From Gastrodia elata (taxonomy: Eukaryota > Streptophyta > Magnoliopsida > Asparagales > Orchidaceae): 64,000 nucleotides of DNA. This document shows positions 1 through 12,251 of this stretch, in pieces. The notes beneath the pieces are model-generated. The model was not told the DNA's origin. It saw only the letters and a program-made list of their open reading frames with translations, and did no database searches. How positions within the stretch are numbered: position 1 is the stretch's first letter; the number at the start of each line of letters is the position of its first letter. Position numbers and translations under genes: made by a program. The stretch lies in contig CM028671.1 of the NCBI GenBank assembly GCA_016760335.1, forward strand, positions 37,483,456 through 37,547,455, read 5' to 3'.

Positions 1-844
1 TTTTTCTTCTTATAAGCCCAATCAATGTCCTCACTTTTATAATATGTTTTATTTCTATTTGTCTTTTCATTCCTTTCATTTCTTTCTTTATACTTATTAT
101 TAAATTCTTCATACTTTTTCTTATTATCATCCTCCATTTCATTTTGTAAGAATGTGTAAAGCTTAGTTCTTTTAGGACTACTCATAAGGAGATTCTCTAC
201 AAATTCAAATTGCACACAAATACTGTCGATATTGCTAAGGGGTTTGCTGATCATTGAGATGTCAGAGATAATAATTTTTTTACTTTCACTACCCCGAGAT
301 TCACTTAGTTTATTGGTCCTCCTATTATTTTTAATCAGTTAATCTTAGTTGTTTTCACATTGTGGGTCACCTATTGCTGAGCATTCAGTTGAAATCACTT
401 GAGGTGTGTATGGTACATAAATTTTGGATTGCTCTTGGTCAAATTTTTCAATTTGAAACTCTTGTTGCACTTTCGAATTGTCTAATTCAAGTTGATACTC
501 CACATCTTTCTCATTTTTAATATTTGTTTGAGTTAAAGTTTCTTCACTACACGTTGGCACTTCTTATTGCATTTCAGAATGATCTAAATTAAATTGCTAC
601 TCTAACTCCTTCACATTTTTATTATTTGTTTGAGTTAAAATTTCTTCCCTACAAATCAACACTTCTTTAGCTTGTTCCTTTTTTTGCTCAATTATAATAA
701 CTTCTTGGATGAGGTATTGCAATATAAATTCTAACTTAGCCTTAATTGATTCACATTGATACTTTTGATCTTCTAGATTAAATTTTTTCCTAACCAAGAT
801 TGGTTTAGTTTCATGCAGATTATTAATCTTATTGCTACTATAAT
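1..844 (-). pseudogene. gag-like remains of a Tat/Athila-type LTR element, downstream part
   Basis: Read on the minus strand this is coding-like but broken: open stretches at 857-597, 560-345 and 185-1 (the last runs off the window edge) are separated by single stop codons. The product is rich in Lys, Glu, Asn and Gln, with coiled-coil-like charged runs and no recognised enzyme motif. It is the continuation of 12537-12297: removing LTR A plus one copy of its ATAAT target duplication joins the two parts in the same frame. With a family-2 LTR and a degenerate primer site upstream (12.84-14.96 kb), it is best read as gag of that minus-strand element. The assignment is an inference from context; no domain is conserved well enough for certainty. 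Confidence 0.5.
840..844. repeat. Target-site duplication of LTR A, left copy (ATAAT)
   Basis: ATAAT lies directly before the LTR start at 845 and recurs at 12292-12296 directly after the LTR end. A 5-bp duplication is the usual mark of LTR-element integration. Confidence 0.85.
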
Positions 845-1349
845 TATAACAACCCATGTTATTACTTAGGTCAATTAGGACTAATCTAAGTCCTAATTAT
901 GGTTCTATTGCCTTAATTAAGTCATTAGGAATTCATCTCTAAGACTTAGTCTAAATCAAGAATCAAATGGATCAAATCCTGATTTTGGGAAATTCCAAAA
1001 ACCCTAGAAATTGATCTATTTAATTTGACCTCAAATCAAAAATCAGACTTCGCCATTGCGTTCACCACTCCCAAATTAGCTAAGGGTGAATTTTTGGAGG
1101 CATTTGGAAGTCATTGGATTTTCATCAAATATTTTAATAGTATTTAAATACCCCAAAAATTTGAATGATTAAATACTCACCGAATCAAAAATCTAATTGC
1201 ATCGTTACTTTCCTCACCTCTCAATTAGCTAGAGGTGATATATTGGGAATTTTTGGAATAAACTTATATGATCAATTTTAATTAATAAGATTTAATTAAA
1301 ATTATATAAATTAATATTTTATTATTTAAATTTTTAACAATGTCGCCCG

Positions 1350-2110
1350 CTGTTTAGCCTTACCGTCACCCTAACCTCATGCCGTCAATCTGCGCGGCGT
1401 AATCTGGATCGGTGAGTGTGAGCCATTCGATCGAAGATCGAACGGCTGGCATGGATCATCTTCGCGGTCCCCTCGCGCTCATCGCGTGGCGATCGAATCA
1501 GGCACACGGCATCCTCATATCGCCGTGTAAGGATTTCCACCGCTGTGAGGCTCACATTTAGCTCAGATGGATTCTGATCTTCATTTGGTTTTGCCTCAGA
1601 GTCAATTCGAGTTTTCGAGTGGTCCGTGTGATCATTCGAGATTTTTCAGCCGTTCAACTAAGGTACTTTTCCTAACCTTGAATTCATCCTTTAATCTTGT
1701 TTAAGCATTCAATTTATAGTTTTGATAATTGCTGTGCTATAATCATACAACTAATGAATTTCCCATCCTCGATCGAGCTCTCGGGAGCTCGATTAAGGTT
1801 CTTTTGCAAGCCCTATTTTTCACGTTTGTTGCATCTTCGGGAAGGTGAAGCGACACCGAACTGGGTCAAACCCCGACCCATTCTTCCGCGTCATGCTTGC
1901 GTAGCAAGCAGTGGGATTGACTGTGGAACTAGCGCGAGCTAAGTCTACTGCGCAGCGCTAGTGTCGTGTCTGTGGCGGCGGGACCCACTGGTCCTATCGT
2001 TCTGATCTGTGGGGCCTGCCTGGCAGCCTCTGTCCAACCCCGTTTTGATGCATGGCTGTAGGTCCCACGGCGGTCTCGTCCGTCTACCGATGTGGGTCCC
2101 ACCTGCTGAA
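1350..2110 (+). other. GC-rich, CpG-bearing block inside LTR A with palindromes
   Basis: A sharp rise in G+C within very AT-rich surroundings. It holds a 12-bp hairpin AGCCATTCGATC (1421-1432) / GATCGAACGGCT (1436-1447) and a perfect 9-bp hairpin ATCGAGCTC (772-780 of the 1.7 kb line, i.e. 1772-1780) / GAGCTCGAT (1785-1793). Similar GC blocks lie at the same place in D (47660-48560), F (54840-55200), E (38180-38740), B (3400-3660) and I (62040-62760). Position suggests U3/promoter or leader. The open frames inside are not conserved between copies and are not called as genes. Confidence 0.6.
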
Positions 2111-2121
2111 ATAAAATTTAA

Positions 2122-2165
2122 AAAAATATATATATATATATATAAGTTATATATACACATATATA
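2122..2165. repeat. TA-rich microsatellite
   Basis: An imperfect run of TA dinucleotides follows the GC block in LTR A. No other signal was seen. Confidence 0.7.
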
Positions 2166-3519
2166 TTCTTATGCTGATTAAAATATTAAACAAAAAGAGA
2201 ATATTACAAATTAATAATAACATATGTATTAATTAATCAAAATAATTAATTAATAAAATAGTAAATTTAATATCCATGCAATTAATTAAATTTAGTTAAT
2301 TCCAAACTTTAGGCATCCCTAACTTACAAAATACAAGTTCAAATAATACAAATAAATATACCAATTTAATCAAGAAAAATCGAATAATATTATGATATCA
2401 TTCAATTTCCAGTAGGATCAACATTTTATAAAGTAACATTTTAGGGCATTAAATAATTATAAAAATATCCCAAAAACTTCAAACTATCATAAATTTATAA
2501 CCACTTACCTAAACATACCCAGTATGGGTCTCATTTTAATTAGCAAACTCCTAGGAATATTCTAGTAGTATCAATTTTGTTGTTTGAAGAATAATTTGAC
2601 TAATCACTTTTGGACTCAAACCCTAATCTTCCATGGCTCGTAACTTTACACACATTAATCCAAATATAGGTAATATGGATCTTAAAGTGATCAGGAAAAT
2701 CTCTATAATAACCTAGTAGTGTTCATTTCTTTGTTTATATTAGGGTTTGCTTAATCACTTTTATGACATAACCTTAATTCACATAATTAACCTTAAATCT
2801 TGTTTTGGCCATAACTTGGTCATTTTATATCAGAATTTAGTAATTTTATATTCTATGAAACCCTTAGACAATTATAACAGCCCTAGTATTGTTACCCATT
2901 AATTAGTAACCTAATTGACTCTAAAACTTTTCATTACTCAAATAATAGTGTTAGGAGTCTCCACCTCAAATTTTGTGTGATTTGGAGATCGTTTGATAAT
3001 TTCCAATATTTCCTGGTTTTATAATAATTCTGAAAATATCTAATATATTTAGACATCAAAATTGAAAATAGAGTCCACCATTGGACTCAATGCACCTAAA
3101 TTAGCTTGGGGTGATTATTTGGAAGTATTTAAGAGTCGTCTTTGACAATATTTTAATGATATATTATTACCCAGAAAATTAGGTAAATTAAATATACCTC
3201 CAACCAAAAATCCAGTTGCATTTTTGAGTTCCTCACCTTTTAAATAGGTAAGGATGAAAATTTGAGATTTTTCGGAGTGTGTTTGAATAATTAATTTTGA
3301 GTAAATAAAATGGATAAAAATAATATTTAAATAATGCATATATAATAAATAAATATATATACTAAATTAAAACTAATAGTTAAACGACTATTTTAAAATG
3401 ACGGAGATCCGTTATTCGCCACATCACATGGAATATCAGATCAATGGAATCTCGACCGTCGCCTCATAATTTATCAAGATCGAAAGGCTTAGATGATCTC
3501 CACCTCATCTAAATCAGTC

Positions 3520-3546
3520 TGACTGTTCGATCAAATAATCGAACGA
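3520..3546 (+). other. Middle-LTR hairpin of B
   Basis: GTTCGAT (3525-3531) pairs with ATCGAAC (3538-3544). It sits in the GC block at the place of the AGCCRTTCGATC hairpin of A and the AGCCGTCTGATC hairpin of D. Confidence 0.5.
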
Positions 3547-5870
3547 ACGGCTAGATCTTAATCCCTAATGCTTCCACTGTACACCTTCCCGTTCTTATCC
3601 CTTACGAACGATGTACCCTACCGAAAGGAGGGACGTACGTCGATCAAATCCTACAGCTGGCCTCCACCATCACCCTCTAACCTTCCAAAGCTCCTCACAA
3701 ACTCAATTGTTTTCTTAGGGGATTCCAAAAGTTAATGAGGAAGCTAAGCACTGCAGAAAGGTCTTGTATTAGCTCAAAAATTTTGCAAGCCCTAACTGCG
3801 ACTTTGTTTATAGATCGGCATAAATCAAAAAGGAGACTAGCAACTGTGAGCCATTGCAAAGTTTAAGGAGTTCACTGAAGCTTCACCTTCTACAAACCCT
3901 AAAATAAGTGACCGGCAGAACCACAAGCAAAGAATAGGATACTAAGTACATCACCCTTATTTCGCCTTATTCCTAATTCATTTAATTTAGTATAAGACTA
4001 AATTTTAGATCTCTGTCGAGGTGTGTTGCATTCGAACGAACTCTAAAAGATTTCATTCAATTTGTTCTGAATGTCATCACCCATGCTTTTATCTTATATT
4101 TTTCGCATTAATGCAAACTCATACATCCTTATTTTGAATTCCTCTTTTAATTGGAGTAGATAAACAAATCGAATCGGTCTCATATTGAAGATGGGGCGAT
4201 TAAGTTCGAATGTTATCTTCTACATTTATAAGGTTATAAATATCATTAGATAGTGTAATAAAGCAGAGTTTATGCATTCGCTACTAGTTTAAACCAAATT
4301 AAGAGCTGGAATTGTAAGGACTTACATCTGGAGCCTACACAGAGGAGATGAATCCCCAAATCCCCATTTCTATTTTTTTTGTTTTTATATTTTATGTTTA
4401 TTCAATCCTGAGGATATCCTATTATAGGCCAAGAAATTATTTTTTCATCCTTGAACCTTAAATATACAGCTAATTGAGTAATCAATGCATTTTGCCATAG
4501 TTTGATGAGTAGATTAATCTCATGTCTTTAATGTAACCAGCAGCAGTGTTCATTTTTTTTATGTTAAACCTCTATCTAACATGCTTCCATTCGTGCACAC
4601 CCTCCATTATAGAATCATTAAACATTAATGGAGTTTTTATTTTCATTAAATGCATAATATTGCTGGAGTTTTAATTCAGGATCAGTAATAGAGTTATTTC
4701 AAGATGGTGTGCCACTAAAAAGATCTTAGAGAAAGTAGAGTAGCTCATTTCTTATTTAATTTGAATAATAAATAACTCAATAATAGATACTCTAAACTGT
4801 ATGATTTTGCTTGTACATATAATTTCAAATCTGTAGATCCTTAATGAACTAGTATAAATCCTAACTTTGCTTGGTAAATATCATGTGCAAAGAAAAATGT
4901 GTTGAATTATATATGTAACCTTTCACGGTTATAATCGTTCATGCTTATTTATACCAAATGATTGCACATGGAAATTCCTTCAATTGCTCTCTTTTTCATT
5001 TATTTTCTTGCAACAACTTCAATGGTCATGCTTGTGCATATGAACTTTCCAATGTCATTTTGGAACATGTGTATTTGCTCCAACATAAAATGTTATTTTG
5101 TTGCACAATTTTAATTGAATTAGGTAATGGAATGCATTTAGCTCAGATGTTTATTCATTTACTCATGGTTTGATCTTAATCTCAAATTGATCCATAACTG
5201 GTATATTCTTCGTGAAATTTATAACCGTTCAACTTTTAAATGTGCAGTGTAATTAGATTCACATCTACACATGCTAAATGTACATCATAGCCAGTTTATT
5301 ATTTATGTGTATGATAATGTAACTTAAATTTCTCGCCCTATTGCTCCAAATGTGAAAACATTTCCCTTTGCCATTCAGAAACCTTTCATAATGTCTTAAT
5401 TGCTTATACGGTTCTAAAATTGTAATAATGTTACTAATTTTTTTTTATCATTTTGTTTCAGAGCAGTAACAAACTTGGTCATAGGCAGTTAATAAGAAAT
5501 CCAAATGATGAGTAGCCACACAAACCTACTAGCTTATGATTCTTTTCTAACATGATGTCATCATATCAAAATTAAAGGATGCTGAAGTTAAATATTTAAA
5601 TGCTGACTTTATTAATACTATTATTAATGATGTCAATGTTTCAAGCTTTCTTATTCTTGGACTCTAATCTTAATGCTGTGAACTTCATGTCAAAACATAT
5701 TGCAATATAAATAAAAAAATCTCTTTATTGGAAAAGTTGTACTAAATGTTAAATCCTTTATTGATAGTATTGTTAAGTTCTATATTATCATACTTTACAA
5801 TTGCTAAATTAAATGCTACTATTCCATAACATCATGAATCATATGTTACCATTAATTCTATCTATTACAA

Positions 5871-6060
5871 TGTTGTCAGTTAATTTATGTGATCAAATGC
5901 TGTCAGTTAATTTAATATGATTAAATGTTGTCAATTAACCTAATATGATCAAATGCTGTCAGTTAATTTATATAATCAAATATTGTTAGTTAATTTAATA
6001 TGATTAAATGCTGTCAATTAACTTAATGTGATCAAATGTTGTTAATTAGTTTAACATGAA
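5871..6060 (+). repeat. Tandem array of 27-28 bp units in LTR B
   Basis: About seven units of the form TGYTGTCARTTAATTTA followed by ATRTGATYAAA. Unit starts include 5871, 5898, 5926 and 5954. The units have diverged by a few bases each. Confidence 0.75.
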
Positions 6061-6063
6061 GCA

Positions 6064-6250
6064 TATGTTGCCTTTTTTTCTAAAGTGAGGTCAATAAGAT
6101 CAAATGAAATCAAATGCTGCCATTCTTTAAATGAAATCATATGTTGCCATTTATTTCTAAAGTGAGATCAATAAGATCAAATGAAATCAAATGCTGCAAT
6201 TCTTTTAATGAAACCATATGTTGCCATTTATTTCTAATGAGAGATCAATG
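6064..6250 (+). repeat. Two to three copies of a unit of about 80 bp in LTR B
   Basis: The motif CATATGTTGCC, then a TTTCTAAAGTGAG block, then ATCAATAAGATCAAATG, recurs directly after the 28-bp array. The last copy is partial. Confidence 0.6.
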
Positions 6251-6603
6251 GATCATATGAGATTTAATACTATCCTTTACATTATTTGAATTATATTAAC
6301 TACTATCATTAAATACATTGTAAGAAACAAGTGTTGTGCTAGATTTAGTTTAAATGATTATTATTTCTTTTATATATAAATGCTAAACTAAATATTATTA
6401 TTCTTTACATGTCAAGTTATAAACTAATATCAATTGAAATATTGAACCAAATGCCATTACTTCTTACATATTAAGTCAAATGATGCTACCCCTTTATATT
6501 GCTAATTTAATTACTGCATCTGTTATTATTTTTCATAATTATTCAATTTAGGATGTGTGAATCCTAGGTTAGAAAATTATTTCATATGATTTTTCTTACA
6601 TAG

Positions 6604-7417
6604 AAATTATTAGAATTGGAAATAGTCAATCCCATGTAATGGATTAACTTAAATATTGATGTTCTTTATAATTGCTGAAATTATTAGAACTAGAAATAGT
6701 TAATCCCATGTATTGGATTGACTTAAATATTGATGTTCTTTACAATTGCTAAAATTATTAAAACTGGAAATAGCCAATCCTATGTAATGGATTGACTTAA
6801 ATATTGATGTTCTTTACAATTGCTAAAATTATTGGAACTAGAAATAGTCAATCCCATGTAACGGATTGACTTATATATTGATGTTCCTTATAATTGTTGA
6901 AATTATTAGAATTGGAAATAGCCAATCCCATGTAATGGATTGACTTATATATTTATGTTCTTTACAATTGCTGAAATTATTAGAACTAGAAATAGCCAAT
7001 CCCATGTAACGAATTGACTTATATATTGATATTCTTTACAATTGCTGAAATTATTAGAACTGGAAATAGTCAATCTCATGTAACAGATTGACTTAAATAT
7101 TGATGTTCTTTACAATTGCTAAAATTATTAGAACTAGAAATAGCCAATCCCATATAATAGATTGACTTAAATATTGATGTTCTTTACAATTGCTAAAAGT
7201 ATTAGAACTGGAAATAGCCAATCCCATATAACAGATTGACTTATATATTGATGTTCTTTATAATTGTTAAAATTATTAGAACTGGAAATAGCTAATCCTA
7301 TGTAACTGATTGACTTAAATATTGATGTTCTTTACAATTGCTAAAATTATTAGAACTGGAAATAAGTAATCACATGTAATGGATTGACTTGCATATTGAT
7401 GTTTTATGTGTTTATTT
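6604..7417 (+). repeat. Eleven-copy tandem array of a 74-bp unit
   Basis: Units start at 6604, 6678, 6752 and so on every 74 bp to 7344, with almost no indels. Each unit carries a potential hairpin, typically AGTCAATCC / GGATTGACT with the loop CATGTAAT. The same core occurs in a 45-bp array at 55777-55965. The regular spacing and few indels suggest recent or homogenised expansion inside the LTR. Confidence 0.9.
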
Positions 7418-8448
7418 TGAGTAAATGCAAAAGTGATCATGCCGAAATTTTTAGAATTTGAAATTTCATTTTTGTATTCTACATGTATCACTTCCCCTTT
7501 AGTTGCATGTAAGATTTAATTAAGAATCCCTTAAATTTTTTTATATTCCATTTAGCTTAACATTTTTCAATTACTAAGTAAAAGTTCTTTAAAAGAACCC
7601 ATAATAAGACTAGTGCTCAAAAAATCTTTAAGATAACTAGTGCATATCATAATAGTCTTAAATCTTTCAATTAGTTTTCAATTGATCTAAATCGAGGACA
7701 ATATTTCTCATTTATACTTCTTATAAGCTATAGATTTCTAAACTCCTACAACTACAAATGAATTATTACTTGTAAGATATAATCTACTTCCTTCCTTATA
7801 TTCAAATACTCAATATTAATTAATCTTAGATAACTTCATGATTGAATTGATTTGATACTTTCTAGTTGGAAAGTTATAACTAAATGAAGCTAAAAAAATA
7901 TCCTTTAGCTAATACTTTCATTTGCTTAGCAAACTGTAAACATTACTCTTTCTTATAAGTTTCCTTAACTTTAATCATAAATTTATTTAATTTTATTAAT
8001 TTAGGACTAGTATAGGATGAACTTCAATTAAATGAAAATACTACTTTCTAAACTTATCTTCCTTCTACTATTAATTTAAATTGACTTAAAGATCAATATC
8101 TATAAGTCAATTTGGAGTTCAATTAGCTCCAATCATTAAGTAGATCATAAAAATATAAATGACAAAAAGGATATCGCATAGTTTATAATTATTGAAATTT
8201 ATTGAATGCTTGCTTAGCTTTGAGCCTTTTTCCTTGAACATGCATTCAAGATCATTGTGCATAAATAAAAAAGTTTCATAAAATCTTATGGGGAATGCCT
8301 TATGGCAAACTTGAATAAGAAAGATAGCACTTAAAATAGGACTTCACATTTTAGAGAGGGTAAATATGAATGTTAGACCCTCCACTGTATCTATTTAGGT
8401 AGACATGCTTAACTCCTCATCCCATTCTATTGAATACTCCTGCAGAAT

Positions 8449-8788
8449 GAGATAGTTTCTAAATATAATTTTAACTAATAATATAAGAGTTCTCTTACAA
8501 TCTTATTGATTGTAAGATCTCTTCATAACTATTTAGTTATGCTTATTTTTCATAGTCCTAGGATATGCTTGTCTTAGATCAAGAGTCTAAGATACTTCTT
8601 TATTTTATATGCTTTAATGAGATAGCTTCTAAATATAACTTCAACTAATAATATAAGAGTTCTTTTACAATCTTATTGATTGTAAAATCTCTTCATAACT
8701 ATTTAGTTATGCTTATTTTTCATAATCCTAAGCTATGTTTGTCTTAGATCAAGAGTCTAATATACTTCTTTATTTTCTATGCTTTACA
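8449..8788 (+). repeat. Tandem duplication of a 170-bp unit in LTR B
   Basis: Copies start at 8449 and 8619. Each holds three potential hairpins: CTTACAATC / GATTGTAAG, CATAACTA / TAGTTATG and CTTAGA / TCTAAG. It lies upstream of the mini-ORF, where other family members have different hairpin arrays. Confidence 0.85.
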
Positions 8789-9181
8789 CTCTCTATTTAT
8801 AGTATTGTGTTTAGATTTCTTACAATTCAATTAAAATATAGTGTATATTGCTTAATTTTATTTAATGCTTCATTGTATTTCATTATTTACTTAACATAAA
8901 TTTTATTAAACATGTATTACTTTCATTTTATTTTACTTTAAATGCATATTATAGTTTTTAGCTTTTTTGAATGCTTTTCCTTACCATTTTAGGATGCAGG
9001 CTAGGACTCATATACAAGTGAGTATTTTTACTCAGCTTATTTCATACTATCTCCTTTATAGTTATGCTTGATTCCTTTTTCCATACTTGATAGCTTTTAT
9101 AACTCCACTGCTTAGTTTAAATTGTAAATTATGTTTGGGATATCTTATTAACCTAAAAATGTAGTCAATCTTAAAATGTGC

Positions 9182-9199
9182 TTAGACTGTTTAGTCTAA
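9182..9199 (+). other. Hairpin 1 of family 1 in LTR B
   Basis: TTAGACT (9182-9188) pairs with AGTCTAA (9193-9199). In A and D the stem is TTAGACA/TGTCTAA and in F TTAGATA/TATCTAA, so the pairing is kept while bases change. Confidence 0.7.
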
Positions 9200-9228
9200 T
9201 TACATTTTTTTCTTTTATTGGCTTTGCC

Positions 9229-9302
9229 CTATCATTTTTAAATACCAAAATATGATAGATCAAGAGCTATTTGATTCAGATAGTGCAGGTCCAAGCGCTT
9301 GA
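9229..9302 (+). other. ATG hairpin and acidic mini-ORF in LTR B
   Basis: CTATCAT (9229-9235) pairs with ATGATAG (9252-9258), whose first three bases are the ATG of a 16-codon frame ending at 9302. The predicted peptide begins M-I-D-Q-E-L-F-D and is acidic. It matches the start M-[AV]-D-S-[EK]-L-F of copies in A, at 17.4 kb and at 16.2 kb. Translation is unproven. Confidence 0.5.
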
Positions 9303-9705
9303 AGAGCTTACAAAGAATATTTGCTTCCGCTTAATTAAGAACATTTACTTGCATTTTTTACAAGTGAGAGAGTGACCTACTTACTTTTTTTACTCTTACT
9401 TTTAAAAGGTTTGTAATAATTAAATTATAAATTGTTTGAGTTTACTTAAGTTATTTTTACCTACTCTTAAATATATGTGTTGTGTTTACTATTTTGTAAC
9501 TGCTTGAGATGAATGAGTGGATTATTCTAATTGCTTGTATTGTAAATACTTACAATGTTATATTTTCCTTTATCTAATTAACATATATCTTCTATTGCAT
9601 TTATTTGCAAATCTTATTTTAACTTAATAACTACTCACAAAGTGACTTGGCCACTTAGTATCTATACTTGATTTATTTTCTTCAAATTGAGTATTGGGTG
9701 CTAAG

Positions 9706-9758
9706 GTAACATCCCAATATTTGGATTAATCACCTATCTAATTATTGGGGTCGTTACA
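9706..9758 (+). other. Terminal hairpin at the 3' end of LTR B
   Basis: GTAAC-AT-CCCAATA (9706-9719) pairs with TATTGGG-GTC-GTTAC (9743-9757), leaving a small internal loop (AT opposite GTC). The LTR ends one base later. Copy E has the same layout with different stem bases. Confidence 0.7.
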
Positions 9759-11107
9759 ATAGAAAACTTCAATAAACTGACAGAAAATTTAGATTTTATT
9801 AGGTCAAATTACCAATTTGCCCTTAAGAGTCAAATTCCTTAAATTGATCTCATAAGGCTTAATACTTATCCAAAATGAATATAATTACTGTCTATCTTCA
9901 TATTAGATAATAAGTAAGCTTTCTCCTTTAATAATTTCTAGTTTAGAGCATTAATTCATTAAGTTGAATTTTAGACCCTTAAGTAGGGGCAAAATGGTCA
10001 TTTTGCCCAAATTTAAGTTTAAATATTCTTAAGCCTTAAATTCATAATTAAGCCTTTAAAATCAGTATTATAACTAATTTGGAATCAATTAGGATATTTA
10101 AACTCATTAAAATTATCATTTTAGGAAAATACCCTAAAATTCACTTAAAATTCTTTAAGTCCTAAAATTAGGCCTCGTAAGGTAAATTTAGTTCACCTTA
10201 TGCTCTCCATAAGATGATTGTATCAAAATAATATGTAAATAAGTAAGATTAACATTAGAATCCAAATCTTCTGTGAATCCTATATCCATTCATTAAGATT
10301 TTCTTCAAATCTTTTGGATCTCATTCCTTAAGAATTAGCTTAGAAATTTATATTAGAATTCATTCATTAAGTAAATGGGTTACTTAATGAATAAAATCTT
10401 GGTTTTACAGCTTTCTATAATTCCATCTTTTATTTATGATTATTTTGTATTTAAACTTTAGATTAAGTTTAGAGATCCATCTTATTAAGATCAATTTTGC
10501 TTAATAAGATAGCTATAATTATAGCTTGTGAGAATTGGGTTTAGTTTTATACTATTAATATTAAAACCTATTGGATTAAGAAGTTAAACTTTAATACTTA
10601 AATTTTAACATCTTAATCCCCTAATTTTGATTTGTATTAATCAAGATTAGTTTGGAATTCGTAAAATCATAAATTAGGTTGTTTAATTTATTTATTAAAC
10701 TTAACTAAGCGCCATTGATTCAAATATGTTAGAACTTAATTAATTCTAATTGTTTTTTACTTAATAGGACTGATATTCTAGATTTATACTCGATAGCTGG
10801 ATGTTGGAGATCCTAAACTTGTAAGAATTTAGATTAGATAGACCAATTTAATTAGAAAATAAGTGATATCACAAAGTTTGTTTAGTGTTATTTATACCTT
10901 AAATTTGAATGCTTTGTTTCCTTGTTTTGTACTTTATTATATATTTTGACACATTAGATGGAACATAGTATATTTGATCTATATTCTATGTAAATTTTGA
11001 TACATTTATAAAGCATACTCATAATTGAAAGAGGCAAGCTAAATTAATAAATTCCATTTAAACCTTGTTGAATATGTCTTACTTAGTCTGCCTTGGCAGT
11101 GTGACAG

Positions 11108-11290
11108 TATTTTGAAATGATATTTGGCTAGGGTACTTCCCCTAAAAGGTGGTATTTTATCTAGGGTATTTCTCCTAGACAGATGATAATTTAATCTAAT
11201 ATAATTCTTATAGATGATCAGATGGAATTAAGTGAAATTTAATCTGGGATATTTCTCCTAAATGATTCATATGGACTTTAAGGGATTATT
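11108..11290 (+). repeat. Degenerate array of CTAGG...CCTAG palindromes in LTR A
   Basis: The motif TAGGGTATTTCTCCTAG recurs in variants. The best hairpin is TCTAGG (11160-11165) / CCTAGA (11174-11179). The same array, inverted, is clearer in LTR F at 51647-51935. Confidence 0.55.
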
Positions 11291-11761
11291 ACTTTTTGGC
11301 AGGACTAAATAAGAATATGCCCATATGAGTTTGTATTTTCACTTTATATTTTTAGCATACTTCTTTATACAGCTCTTTTAGTCATTTACAGTATTTTAGC
11401 ATTTATAGTATTTCCTATAAATTGTATTATTTTAGTAGTTTTGTTTCCATATATGTAAGCATGTTAGGATGCTAGAATTTTAATTCAGTTTAGTACTTTC
11501 ATTTTGTATTGTGAACCAGTATGTGTGATTTGATCATATTACTTAGGATATTTCTTGTACTTACTAGATTTTCACTATTATGTTGCTTAACCTCTTATGT
11601 AGCTTGAGTTGAGGTATGTGCCTACCTCATATGTTATTTAAGTTATAATTAAGCTAATTATAACTTCTACCACTTTTTCTTTGATGCTTTATTGCTCCTA
11701 AAATTGCTTAAGTTAATTTGTGATATCATTTAATTCATAAAATGCTTAACCTAAAATGTAC

Positions 11762-11778
11762 TTAGACATTTTGTCTAA
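11762..11778 (+). other. Hairpin 1 of family 1 in LTR A
   Basis: TTAGACA (11762-11768), loop TTT, TGTCTAA (11772-11778). It is followed by a pyrimidine-rich stretch and then the ATG hairpin. Confidence 0.7.
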
Positions 11779-11804
11779 TCAGATTTTCTTTTCTTTTGGC
11801 TGGG

Positions 11805-11908
11805 GCCATTTCGTTGTGATACCGATAATGGCAGACTCCAAGTTATTTGAGGTAAGGCCTTCTGAAGAGCTTATTCAGGAGGAGGAGCGTGCAGAAGAAG
11901 ATTCTTAG
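11805..11908 (+). other. ATG hairpin and acidic mini-ORF in LTR A
   Basis: GCCATT (11805-11810) pairs with AATGGC (11827-11832). The ATG at 11828 opens a 26-codon frame ending at 11908. The peptide starts MADSKLFEV and carries several Glu/Asp, including an EEE triplet. At 17366 the frame starts MVDSELFEV and is 28 codons long. The conserved start and acidic body in separate copies hint at a translated peptide or at a structural constraint that includes these bases. No known family was recognised. Confidence 0.5.
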
Positions 11909-12070
11909 TTCTTTCTTTTTATTTGTGAGGATTGAGTGACTTTACTTTATTAAACTTTTAAGTGCTTTGAAATAATGCAGATTCTAACTACTCTTGCTTT
12001 TCTCTTATGTATTATGAGATGTATAGTTCCTTTCTGGATGTATGGATATTATTATTTGTATTTCTTTCGC

Positions 12071-12076
<6 letters not shown>

Positions 12077-12130
<54 letters not shown>
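12077..12130. repeat. (AT)n microsatellite
   Basis: An almost pure AT run of about 50 bases lies between the mini-ORF and the terminal hairpin of LTR A. Confidence 0.9.
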
Positions 12131-12133
<3 letters not shown>

Positions 12134-12251
12134 TATGCTCATTCAGTGATTATCTCTTTTGTTCTCTATTGTAGGGCATACCCTTCCCTTAACATTTGAT
12201 TATGAAGTTTATCCTTAATCCAATGCTAAGTGAAGGTTTGCCCATTGACGA

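Larger units (their letters stand above)
2873..9758 (+). mobile_element. LTR B of family 1, nested in LTR A
   Basis: The start is TATAACAGCCC with the family palindrome and the end is GGGGTCGTTACA. It interrupts A at a point that is continuous in D. Five bases ACAAT precede it (2868-2872), and ACAAT also overlaps the right end (9756-9760). That fits a target duplication if one ACA of ACAACA was lost. At 6.9 kb it is about 2 kb longer than D, and the excess corresponds to tandem arrays at 5.87-6.25, 6.60-7.42 and 8.45-8.79 kb. It keeps the terminal hairpin, the ATG hairpin and a 16-codon mini-ORF, and holds no pol gene. Confidence 0.75.

Noticed and set aside
6604..7417. CRISPR array
   Set aside because: The 74-bp repeats are contiguous with no unique spacers, and the genome is a plant.
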